Part shown: in pieces, positions 14,951-27,160 of the stretch
How the letters are laid out: every line of letters begins with the position of its first letter
Position numbering within the stretch: position 1 is the first letter of the stretch
NCBI RefSeq assembly: GCF_037975245.1
Contig: NC_092565.1
Location: 23,807,999 to 23,871,998 of the forward strand
Direction: 5' to 3'
DNA from: Apostichopus japonicus
Taxonomy: Eukaryota > Echinodermata > Holothuroidea > Aspidochirotida > Stichopodidae
Length of the DNA: 64,000 nucleotides
Notes under the pieces: generated by a model
Seen by the model: the letters and a program-made list of their open reading frames with translations, nothing else
What the model was told of the DNA's origin: nothing
The model's database searches: none
Position numbers and translations under genes: made by a program

Positions 14951-16513
14951 TAAAATACAATAGTAACAGGGGTAGATCCAGGATTTTAGAATGGAGGGGT
15001 GTAACCCTGGTTTCGCTGAAGCTCACTACCATTAAGATGGGCTGCCCCCCCCCCCTTCTCCCATGATTTTTGTTTTATAGTTTAAATGGTCAATTCATGC
15101 ATTCTGCCACATACTGAGACAATATACTTTATATGTTTTGATTCCGTTCATCAGACACATATCAAAATAATGCCAAAATAATGCACCAAATATGAACAAC
15201 TCAAAATTCATGTTGAATTGGGGCTATTATTGATTGTTAGAGGCTCACTACTATTAGCGAGTAGAACCGAGGGCCCCAAAAGTGGACCCTTTGACAAAAA
15301 CTAAACAAAAAGAAAGCAACGAACGAACGGAAATGGAAAGTAAGCACTGCTTTCTAAAGTTCTAGTTTATGTTTAGGAATTATCTTAGATCAGAAGATTT
15401 CAGAATGACCGCTTTCAATGATTTCTTTGTTTCGAAAGCTATCGTAATTTTATGAATAATAATAAAGTTAAATCGGGGGAACCCTCCTTGCTACTGTATA
15501 GATGCCGCCTAACAGGATTTCACGTATCTAATAAGAAGAAAGCTGGTGTCTATAGAAAACGGTTTGTCGTGAAACATGCCAAAGTTGTTTGCGTCAATAT
15601 AATCTACCGGAAATCGATCGTGAGGAAAGAATGGATTATCTGACTCAAAGATGTTGGAAGTACGTTAAATTCCATCTATCATTTGACTTTAATGCGTTTA
15701 ACACGTCAAAAGGATTATTTCATCTAAACAGGAGTCTTCAGTCAAGTGTCAAATGATACACCTTTAAGGCTAACAGTTGTATCTTTTAAGACAAACCGTT
15801 TCCTGAGTTTCTGAGAAAACTTCCAAAATCCTTCACATGAAACAAGAGGTTTTTATTTGCAAGTCAGATTATTTTTCACAGTTGAATAAGTTAAGGTCAA
15901 TGACTTTACTATGTGGTTTGTAGAATGAAGGTGTCTTGGTTATCGCAGGAGAAAGAAAAGAAAAATTAAATGGACTTGAGATATACTCTGAAACAACTTT
16001 CACGAATAGGAACTATCATTATAGAGAATAAGTGCCTTGACTTCATAATCTGGGAGAAGACCTCGGGGCTGCTGAGGGGGGGGGGGGTGGGCTTCTAGTT
16101 TAGGAACCCGGTGGTTAGAGTGCTTGCGAGTTAAACCCGTCCGCGGGGAACAGCACAGTCACCGTGCGGCACGCGGCTCTATTTAAGGTGGATTCTTCCG
16201 GGGGAGGGGTGGGGGAATATTTATACATATAACTATTCATCCTTCATTGTTTAAAAAATACGTTATGCTAATACAATCGTTTCGTTCCTCCCAAATTAGA
16301 GAGTTATTATTTTTGTAAATCCAACCATAATTTGTTTGTGTCCCATTAGTTTAATTAAGTGTTTTGTTTGTCATTTTCGTACCGTAATGTATATTTTCAT
16401 TATAATTGGTGTTAACTTGGTGGTTACATTATTCTCTCATTTGTGTTTCCTTTAATATTCCAAAAATGTTATCACCATGTACCATCACATTCTGATAAAT
16501 AATAATAATAAAT

Positions 16514-16826
<313 letters not shown>

Positions 16827-17604
16827 GGGAAAGAAAGATAAGTATATAATGCAAAAAAAAGAGGAAATAAATGGTAAAATAATGAGTTCACTTGTGTATG
16901 TAATAAATGAAAAACTTATGAATATGCATTAACACGACAGGCAACATCCCACTGCATAGGAACATTTTAAGGATAAGTACCGTGTGCCTTCAGCTCTTTA
17001 AGAATCATCACGGTCTTGCCAATTTTTCACATTTTCTTTTGACTCATGATAATAAAGTTTGCAGTCTCAAACTTTACAAATTAATAATTGCAATGTGCGG
17101 TGAAGCGGTGAAAGCTACCCGCCCCTCCCACACACCCCCGCCCACCCCTCAAACAAAATACCAAAACCGGCGACCTATAGTTTGCATATTTATGTACATA
17201 ATAAGCATAAAATGGTATCAAATATTAGGTAATTTAAAATCCTTAATTCCTCACCTTTTCTGTCAATATGCAGGTTATGACCCAAAATATTCCCCTTAAT
17301 TTCACCACTAACTTGATGCATAAACATTCATTTTCGATATATGTTTTATGCCTTAAATGGGTTAAATCTTCCAAAGAGTGTTCTGTTCCTACAGAGGGCA
17401 GGTTTTCAATCATCTCTTTTATAGTAATTGTAAAATCGTGGCAGTCAGCAGTATAAGACACTTCTGTAGTAATCAGTTATGACTTACATGTAAGGGTACC
17501 ATGTGAGCATGCACATATACATGAACAACCCCTCCCCATGCCTATATGACTAAATTATATATACGTAGAAAATCATGTGTAGTAATACATGTGTAGTATC
17601 TGTT

Positions 17605-17757
17605 CCCTTTCGAGGGGAATGGTGATGCACACCCGACGATGATCACACAGTCACAGTCTCGATGCAAGGGGACTGGGGTTGATAGCGGATCAGTCGTTCG
17701 GTAGTTTGGTTGTCGTGCACAGGTTCTTTCCTGAGCGACTTTTTCTTAAAAAATATA
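17605..17757 (+). repeat. Dispersed repeat, copy B
   Basis: Contains CCCTTTCGAGGGGAATGGTG, GTCTCGATGCAAGGGGACTG, GGGTTGATAGCGGATCAG and a TTTTTCTTAAAAA end. Shares the last two blocks with copy C and the first with copy A. Confidence 0.6.
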
Positions 17758-18429
17758 TATATGTAGAAAATCCAAGCTAAAACTTCCCTGCAAGTGCCGA
17801 GTAAGACTTTTGCTGGAGTTCCTATAGCTGTTAATGCAGGGTTACTGGTAAGGGGGGGGGGGGGTGTTTGTGAATAGCACATAACCTATTGTTATAGGCT
17901 TTCCGTAGATGATGTGTGTGCATGGTGTGACTCCATTGTTTGCACAAGGGTCCATCCATCGAGTCGGCGTGGGCCATGGTTGTTAAACTTCCGTCTTACA
18001 TCGTCGTTTGATCCGATTCATTGTTATTTATGCACGCCGGACATTTAAATCTTTAATTCATATTGTACATGCATGTAACGCTTAAATTGTTGAATCGGGG
18101 GTTGTATAGGCTTGACATCTTTGAACATGTTTCATGGCATGGTAGGTAAACATCCTTGTTATTGTATCTTTCAAGTGCCCGCCAATTCAGGGTTTCAATC
18201 ACGTGATTTATGTACCTGTCGCTGTATTGTATTAACTCTGTCTCTCTTCAAATATTTCTACAGTGCAAGAGAAAGCCTTTTACTCTCCCTTGGAAGTCGA
18301 TCGATATAGACTTATTGATGTGTGTGTGTGTGTGTTTGTGCACCCGGTCCGACCATTGTTGTGAGATCGCGTGGTTTTTCTATACAGTGGTCTCTAACGT
18401 TACTCGAATTAAGACGGAAGATCCCTAAC

Positions 18430-18585
18430 TACCAGAACGACGTGGCTACCTATGTATGATGTGACGTAACACATCATGAACATACGCGATTATACAGTGT
18501 CAATGTAAGGGGACTGGGGTTGAGGGTGGTTCATATTTTTGTCGTACTCATGCTCTATCTTGGGTGATTTTTCTTAAAAAATGAC
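18430..18585 (+). repeat. Dispersed repeat, copy C
   Basis: Contains GTGTCAATGTAAGGGGACTG, GGGTTGAGGGTGGTTCAT, GTCGTACTCATGC and GGGTGATTTTTCTTAAAAAA in the same order and spacing as copy B 850 bp upstream. Confidence 0.6.
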
Positions 18586-19102
18586 CTTTGATATATGAAA
18601 TGACGTGCATGTTACGTCACTTGAGGTATCACGAGTCCCAAGATAATAGATTCTATAAACATGTAGCCTATGGTCTAGGTTAAAAGTTGGTGGGCATCAG
18701 GCTATACTGCGTACTTTGTAGGTAACAAAAAAAAAACCCTGCAGATACTATAAACAGAACGTACAGTTAACATTGACCAAGCAATGTTTTGGTTATCGTC
18801 TAATGATGGATGAGTAGGTTTACCATAACACACACTCATGGATCACTTCATCATTTCAGCAGATGTTGATCACGTGTCTCTCATTCAGTGTCTAACATTA
18901 AACACAGCGTGCCTTAGGAATAACTCTCTATAGTGCTATATACTACTACGGACGGATACGACAGAACGTTTCCTATTTATCACGTATGCTACATTTCATC
19001 AAAGCGGAGAAGCAGGTGCATTTCTGGATTATGAGAGAAAGCAAGAGACAGTGAGTCTGTGAGAGCATCTGAGATGCAGTCAATTGTAAAAAAAAAATGA
19101 CG

Positions 19103-19155
19103 ATCTATATATATATATATATAAATATATATATATATAGGAATAGGAATAAGAA

Positions 19156-19208
<53 letters not shown>

Positions 19209-19220
19209 AATAGGAATAAG

Positions 19221-19267
<47 letters not shown>
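19103..19267. repeat. Compound (AT)n array with GGAATAGGAATAAG spacers
   Basis: Three AT tracts are separated by two copies of ATAGGAATAGGAATAAG (19,137 and 19,204), so AT blocks and spacer have been copied together. Confidence 0.92.
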
Positions 19268-19268
<1 letters not shown>

Positions 19269-22229
19269 GGTATTGCCTAGGCCTGTATAGCATTTTGTGT
19301 ATGAATTTGGACAATTGGTGAACCAACACTTAAAGAGAGATATGTATATTCCAGTACATATTAACTATTAATAACATATAATATAACTTTGACTTTTAAA
19401 GTATTTTTTTTTTTAACAGAGGCTGATTCATCGGATATTTCTTGAGAGATCATTAAGATGCAAATGGCGAAAAGTGAAGTTTATAAAGAACACAGTTATG
19501 GTTCAGGATGCAAACATTTTGGTTTAACAATACACTAGTATATGGGCCTACCATTGGCAACAATATGTCAGCTGGACCCTCCATTTGAAGCCTTCATTTG
19601 TCTTTAACATTTCGAAAATTACACTACATCATTCATTAGCCCATGCACATCATCATGCCAGTCCCATTACTCTCCCCCTCGTCAGAAATGATGCTATACC
19701 GTAAGCCTTTATGCTAAATCATGTACGCCCGTGATACAGTGAGATGACCTATCGCCTTTAAATAAGCCATTGGTGCATACAGTTCCCTCTCAGAAGGGAG
19801 GTACCGACGATACAGTGCCATCTCAATCCACCAAGGATTCAGGCTCAGCTACGCCTCTGATGCACATGTATGTTATCAATAAATACATGCATCATCTGGA
19901 AATTAATGTATATAAGTTGGACCAAGGTTATCAGTTTTGTCCAGAAATGTGCTAGAAAGTCAGAAAATGGTCACTGCTACTAAGATTTCAAGAAGCAATA
20001 TCACCGCCACCATCGAAGCATTTTGCTTCACTGAGATAATTAACTGTCTCATTTAAAAACTCCTTAATGTCTCAGAATAACTAATGAGAGTCGGAAACTC
20101 CGGGAAGGTACTGTTGGAAACTTTAAGCATTTTTAGTATGTTAACTTTGGAACCAGTACTGATCATCTAAAGCTTTATCAACTAATGGATATTTTATTAT
20201 TCGATTCAGTGACATATTCAACCGAATGATGACTTTTAATATTTTTAAAATGTCTATTTTTGTCGGCAATTAGGTAAATTCTACATAATCTCAGTGCTAA
20301 ATCACCCGCGGGAACAGACACTCATTTCACTTGATCCGTTAGGTAAACGTTCCACAATTACTCGCGTCGATGTGGCAGCAATTTTGTCGTGTTAATTCGT
20401 TCATCGTAACCTTATAAATTATAAGTTGCACTCCAACATATATACTAAATCACAGGTGAACAATTTACATAGAACTACCGTCAAATGGCAATGGTATACG
20501 GAGAAGGCGGTGCCTACTTCGGAAGCAGCTCTCACTTTATCATATGCAAATTATTTATTTACAGGGTATTACCATAATCATTAGGCCGAACGAAGCAGGG
20601 CGACACGTTTGAGTCATCCCGTGGGCGATTTCTTTGACAGTACACCCAAAGCACGGGTGGGTAGCAATTAACTGGCTAATAAATGCACACCTACGCCCCC
20701 ATCTAACCCACCTGCAAAAGTCTTGAGTGAGAATTTGGGAGAGAAATTCGCACATAGAGTTGAAGAATCATTTCGAAAATATACCATTTTTTGTCAGTTC
20801 TCTGTTACTTTTTAAATGACATAACTTGAGTAATTTCATGTCAATATGTAAAATAGACATCATGAAAATATTATGGAAAGTTCCATTATACATGCATATT
20901 AATTAAAGCTTTGCCTTATTTTCCATTGGCATCATATAACTACGATTCTCAGTAGGTAATATTTGAAATATGAAATTAGGTACACCTTGTTAATAGAAGA
21001 ACTTTAATTGAAGGACAAATTCGCCACAGAATAGTAATTTTGGAAGAATTCACGTCCGAATCTCCTCCCTTGAATATAAAAAATGATACATTCAAGCATT
21101 CAGATGGTTTTCTTCAGGTAGCAATCGTTCAAGATCAATGTACCATCAATGTCATAATATTTATTGTCTACAGTTGTTACCTATTTTTTCTTCACTTTCC
21201 CACTAGGAAAAGTTGAGTTAAACATTTCCTAATGAACACATTAACTAAAATGTCAATAGACCATTTCAAATTTGCATTAGCTCTGCTAGAAAAGTAATCA
21301 TTCCCCCCTTTAAAAAAATGGGCCATTCTTCTGAAACTTGCACGCTACAACTCAGTGAGCATGCGTGATGCTGCTCAAACGTCAACATCGTGGTTGGCAC
21401 ATATGTATTTATGCACACAACCCGTATTCAACATAACTGTATACGTTAACACGTACATAGAACTTCTTTAGAGTGCAAGCGCACGTACGTATACATAATT
21501 TCCGCAACACAATCTGAGTTCAATTAACAAAAGAGTAGCGACGAGAGAAGTAGTCTAAAAGTTAACTTTTCCCTATTCTTATCCTCCAAGTAATGGATTA
21601 TTAACACTTTGGATCACTCTAATACTATCGGTCGAAGACAGCAGGCATTATTTGGAGTTGAAAACTTGGTAAATATTTCGTACTTTCCGTTATATTAAGT
21701 GGATAAATAACGTTCTTACACCACGGTCGAACAGGGTAATCTGGTGGTCCTGTGATCATATAATTGATGATGGAACATCGGAGTCACTGCAGATGGTGTT
21801 TTTGTAGTTAAGCTTAAGTTAGTACTCGAGTAACCAGCGACGTGGGTAGAAAGTAGGCAGTATTAATGGCATTCGCTGTATTTTTGACGCGCAGAACTAA
21901 GTAGGTTGTCAATGTTTTTTGTCATATATCATAAATTAGTTGTGGCTGACGTATCTTATTCTTAACACATTTGCTGATGTGACAGGTCTTGGATAACAAC
22001 ACCACTCACACACTGCAGTCTGTTGTTACACTAACTTAGGCCTATGTGCTATTTCTATAACCTGAACTTATTCATTTTCAGCCTAGCCTAACGTTAGATC
22101 TAGTCGGCTACTTTAAAGTTAACTTAGGCTAGTCTCATGATCATAATGCCAATATTAGGCTTTGTCTAATTTTGTAGCCCAAAATAAATAATATTAGATT
22201 TAGTTGTAATGTAGGCTAACTATATTTAC

Positions 22230-22387
22230 AAGTTACCTCGCAAGTCCCCATTTATACACCTGGGTTAAGACTCGAGATGCAATGGAGATAAATGCCTTGT
22301 CCAAGGACGCAATGATTTGGCCAGGAATCGAAACTGTTATCCTTAGGTCACAAGTCCACTGCTTAACCACTTGACCACAACGCCCTC
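22230..22387 (-). mobile_element. tRNA-derived SINE, minus strand
   Basis: Read on the minus strand from 22,387, it starts GAGGGCGTTGTGGTCAAGTG, with TGGTCAAGTGG matching a Pol III A box, then GTTTCGATTCC matching a B box with one mismatch. The non-tRNA part includes CCTTGGACAAGGCATTTATC, a type of conserved block seen after the tRNA head in SINEs of marine animals. About 158 bp, as expected for a SINE. It lies at the edge of the CpG transition. Confidence 0.8.
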
Positions 22388-24722
22388 TTTATCATTTTCT
22401 ACCCGGTTAAAAGGTTCATCAAAATTATCAAAGCTTTGTCATTTCTGGAACAACACATGATGAATGCATGTATTATTTTGTATGGGCTAGGAACCTAACG
22501 GTTCACAAAATGTTTCATATAGATACAGGCCTTCATTAGTAAGAGTGGCTGAGGCCTGCGGGGCACATTAAGTTAGTTCGACAAAACATGGGATCTTAGT
22601 ATAAGCTTTGAACTTAAAAGTTAATTGTACTATTTACGCCATCGCACCTTCTTCAACAGTAGTGATGACTGAAGGTTACAAAGTCCTTTCGTAAGTAATA
22701 AAGAAAAATCCTGGTATTGGTGTAAAAGTACTGGTAGGCACTGCTTACATCTACATCAGAAAACGAGTTTGCGTGCCAAGTTCTGTAACGCATCTGTTTG
22801 TCAGAATTCATGCTTCGTAGCAACGAAAATGTTGTTTTCCGGTGTTTCACTATTCCACTGAAAATTTGCAGTACTTGGGATCCTTCAGTATTGGCCGTTT
22901 GTTCTGAGAAATAACGCCTTCTTATTCTGACTCACAATACCAGTACTTATTTAACAACAAAATTTGTGACAGTATCAACTATTCCATATATTTTTGAGAA
23001 GGTGGTAGATTCTTGTTCATTTGTCGTTCTGGTGTACACTGGTTCGGGTTTTCAGGTTGATGAGCAAATGTAGGTAAGCAATTAATCTCAGCCATGGTTC
23101 TATTTTACTCTCTAATGAAAGCAATTTATATTGTTGATATTAGTTTAGTTTTTGGTAAGGACAGTATCTCATACCGAAATTCCCTTGTAAAATGCAGTTC
23201 ATTAGCATGGCTAGCCAATTTGGAAAGTTTCACCTCAACCAATGAAGAAAAATTGAAAACTCTTTAAATGTTTGGGATCCTTTCTGGATTTTCTTCATAC
23301 AAATGCTGAATGATTGCCTGGACCAAATTAAGTTTTAATCATTTGAGGGTGACTTTATTCAGTTCATTTTGATCTCATTTTGGGTAATGTTGGTTATGTT
23401 TAGTAATATTACTAACTGAATATTTGAACACTTATTAACAAAACTCAAACTGCTGCTCTCAGTACGTATTTAGTTAGTTGCAAACCACTTACAAAAAAGA
23501 AAACAATTATTTCTGCAAAATATTTCTTATATTCAATAGTTACAGGCACTTACTGACTTAGTGTTCTACAGTATTAAAAGAGAAGTTGAGAGAAAAGTCT
23601 GCTAGAACTAGTAAAAGAGGAACATATGATTCATAATTTAAGCCCCTCTGAAATAAGTATTCACTTCAGATTGTTCATTAATTATTGGTAGTTGTCTATG
23701 TGCCTAAGTCAAACTTGTTAGGCTTAATCTAACATTAGGATTTCTAATCCAAGTCAAATGTGAACCTCTTTGTGGTATCCATGATAAAATATTTCAAATC
23801 AAATTTCTCTGACCTTTTCATTTCTGTGTATGATTTTGAGTCACATTTCCGTCTGTTTTGCTATCCACTTTTTATTTTTTGTTCAAAATTTTGGGAGTTC
23901 TAGTAATAAGCAAACAGATTATCAAAGTACTGTTATAACTCTTGCAATGGGGTTAAATAAACTTGTTGATTACTAAAATTATGAAATGTTTAAAAGAGAA
24001 CGTGCAGTGTGTATACATATTTACGTCTGCAATGTTTTAGTTTGAATAAGATAGACCTGCAAGCTTTCGTATTTTGGGAATCTCACAAAGTTTGCGAGTC
24101 TTTTCCCAAGTTGATTCAGTTGTTTTACCAAGGAAAAGTGCAGTGTATCTAGGATCTCTTCTGCACTTGTACTGTACTTGTGGATGTAACATTATTAATT
24201 ATTAGTTTTAATAAGTTTGTTTTCATTTTGAAATTTAAAAAAATAATATTGTAAGCCACATTGCATAGTGTATGGTGTTTAAAGGAATGAAGTGACATTT
24301 TTTTGTATTCTATAGGGGGAGATATTCACATTTCCTCAGTTTTAGCAAGAAACAAGTACAGAGTTATTTATTCACAACAAAATATACAGCATATAATGAG
24401 AACATGCACCTATGAACAAGATTTTTTCTTATATCACGAATATGTCATGACTCATAGTTAATATTGCAGGGGAGTTTATTATGTGCAGTGTAGTGAGTTT
24501 TTGAGCTGAAATATTCGACAATATTTGACTCATAAAATTGACAATCACAGAGATCTAAAAAAGGCTCATGATATTACTTAAAACTACTGAATGAAGCATA
24601 TTTCTGGGACAAAGGAACCTTATAAAAAAACTTAAAAGATTGGAAAATTGGATAGTACAGTAGGACCCTTTATGATTCTTAATAATTGTGGATTTGATTG
24701 CATGTGATGTACAAGCTGTAGT

Positions 24723-24890
24723 TTTGTTAATGGGCTGTTTGTAGTTTGTTAATATTGTAGTTTGTTAATGGGCTGTTTGTAGTTTGTTAATATTGTAGTT
24801 TGTTAATTGGCTGTTTGTAGTTTGTTAATATTGTAGTTTGTTAATGGGCTGTTTGTAGTTTGTTAATATTGTAGTTTGTTAATGGGCTGT
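24723..24890. repeat. 38-bp minisatellite, 4.4 copies
   Basis: The unit starts TTTGTTAATGGGCTGTTTGT and carries an internal near-repeat TTTGTTAATATTGTAG. Copies start at 24,723, 24,761, 24,799, 24,837 and 24,875 (partial). Confidence 0.93.
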
Positions 24891-25395
24891 ATTCTTAATC
24901 TTGTTTTGATCTGCCTGGTCAGCAAACCCTTCTCCTGTTTCTTGTGGACACATTATCAGTTCATTCAGTTGCCTTGTTGGTGTAATAAATGTTTCAGAGG
25001 ATGGAAAGATCTGCCTTTATGTCTCTACCCGTTTATCTCCATCTCCTTTGATCTGATCATCTCACCCCTGGGAGATAACCCTCTCACAAGCAAGGGCTAT
25101 TGAAGATACCATCTAATTAGGAGCACTGAAGGACTAAGTAATAATGGTCATCAATGGGTTCTCCTTGGCTATGTCTGCCACATGTTCAGTGGGAGGAGAC
25201 AGGACAAAAACTCCTTTTTGAGGTTTATCTGTGTAGATGATCCATTGAGTTAAACATAATTAAGTCTCATGAGTCAATGAAAAGAATCTTTAAATGCAGA
25301 GCAGAAGGCTGGTTTCTTGTGGGTGGTCTATTATTGCCAACTCCCACTGCTTTTATCAATGTCCTTATTTTTCTAAATTTTGTGCTGCTGAATAT

Positions 25396-25417
25396 CATTT
25401 GAATTTAAATTCAAATG
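25396..25417. repeat. Perfect 22-bp palindrome
   Basis: CATTTGAATTT followed directly by its reverse complement. Could be a homodimer protein site or chance in AT-rich DNA. Confidence 0.9.
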
Positions 25418-25902
25418 TAAAATGCATTTTAGTAATCAGTGAACAGGATTTTAATTGTATATGGTTTGACATGAATAAGTGAAAAGTGAGTAAGGACAAA
25501 GATCAGGCTAGAAAATGGAGATTGTGGGAAACAAAGGACAGAATCTGCATGAATTGTTGAATTATCTTGCATCCTTACAGTAATCAAACAGTGAATTTGA
25601 CTTTATAACATTTGGTCACTCAGGACTGTCAATTGTAGTTATTAATCAGTTGAATCGAAAATTGTAAATCTTCAAGACAAATTTTGAATAGATTAACAGG
25701 TGTTTTCCTTTGATTGGTCAAAAGACAATTTCTGTGATACATTTTGTAGTCAATTGCTGAGGATGTGAAGGAGGGAGTTGCTATGAAACTTTGCTAGGGT
25801 TTGGAAAGAGAGAAGTCTACTACTAAAGTGTGTTGTTTGGATCGGGGCAAAAAATACCTCAGATGAACAGACAGTTGGTAAACATAACAGTGTTGTATTT
25901 TG

Positions 25903-25935
25903 AATTTATAAGAAAATACTATTTTCTTATAAATT
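25903..25935. repeat. Perfect 15-bp inverted repeat with 3-bp loop
   Basis: Arms AATTTATAAGAAAAT (25,903-25,917) and ATTTTCTTATAAATT (25,921-25,935) flank ACT. Would extrude as a hairpin. Confidence 0.92.
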
Positions 25936-26839
25936 GTTCATTTTGGCCTTACAATCTCTCACTAATGCTTTCCCTTTTCTTTTATCTATTTATTTTATCG
26001 AAGGTTATTTTTCTTTTATGTAGCAATTAATGTGCACTGTATTCCTCATTAGAAATAGTTGTGAGGAATTAAAGAGCACCCGAGTAAAGACAGGCTTTTA
26101 GTGTGACTCTGTATCGCTAGCAAACTAATAACTCAACAAACCTTTTTCAGGAAAATTCCACATAATTATGTGCGTCTGCCAAGGGTCGTAAAATGACTGA
26201 CTCCCAAGTTTCCGAGCCATTATGAAAGACATGGCTGTCACTGCTATATAACTATGTACCTATGTGAAGTGTTCTATTGTAAGGTCTAGGTTTTTGTGAA
26301 GAAGTAGATGTAGGTGTAGCTCATGCTGTACTTTTACAGACAACACAGTCATAGAAATCTTCATATTCCTGTCAATGTTGTGATATGGTAAACAGTGAAA
26401 GTTTTTGCAATTAGTTAGATTTTATATTGAATGTTGCAGGGTTTTTTATTCCTGTTTAGAAACATCCTTTTAACAGACCTGAAAGAGTAACCAGAGACTT
26501 TCTCAGTGGATGCAACAAAAACAGTTTACAGCATTTTAGACTCGAGTGTTTCTTTTGAAGTGTCACATTATAATAAAGAAATTTATGTGTAGGCCTACTT
26601 GTATATGATTAATGCTGATACCCATAACATTTTATTAGAAGCAAAAGAACTCTTAAATTTGCAATGTCTTAGTGAGTGATTCTTGGAAAGAGAGTTGGGT
26701 TGATTTGCTGAAATGTTTTGATGAGTAGTTGCACACTTTGTGTGAACTTAACAGAATGTAGGACTGCTTCTACCAATTCATGACAATATAGTTTGGGTTT
26801 CCTGTTTAATTAACTTCTTACCTGTCTCCAGTCAACATG

Positions 26840-27160
26840 CACTCCAATAAGTGTACCTTAAAGCTCCCGTACTCAAGTTATGCGCTCCAATAAATGTACC
26901 TAAAAATTACTGTACTTAAGTTATGCTCTCCAATAAATGTACCTAAAAACGACCATACTCAAGTTATGCTCTCCAATAAATGTACCTAAAAACAACCATA
27001 CTCAAGTTATGCTCTCCAATAAATGTACCTAAACGCTCCAGTACTTAGGTTATGCACTTCAATAAATGTACCATAATGCTCTCCAATAAATGTACCTAAA
27101 AGCTCCCGTACTTAAGTTATGCACTCCAATAAATGTATCTTAAAGTTCCCATACTCAAGT
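26840..27160. repeat. 43-bp minisatellite, 8 copies, one internally deleted
   Basis: The marker CTCCAATAAATGTACC (or a close variant) begins at 26,842, 26,885, 26,928, 26,971, 27,014, 27,057, 27,081 and 27,124. Spacing is 43 bp throughout except for the 24-bp sixth unit. Every unit carries AATAAA on the plus strand or a one-base variant of it (AATAAG in the first). Confidence 0.93.

Noticed and set aside
20555-20755. Minus-strand ORF with Cys/Trp-rich sequence considered as a transposon protein
   Set aside because: Too short and unlike any transposase or reverse transcriptase motif I know.
24723-27160. Regularly spaced repeats considered as a CRISPR-like array
   Set aside because: Head-to-tail minisatellites without unique spacers, in an intron-rich animal genome.
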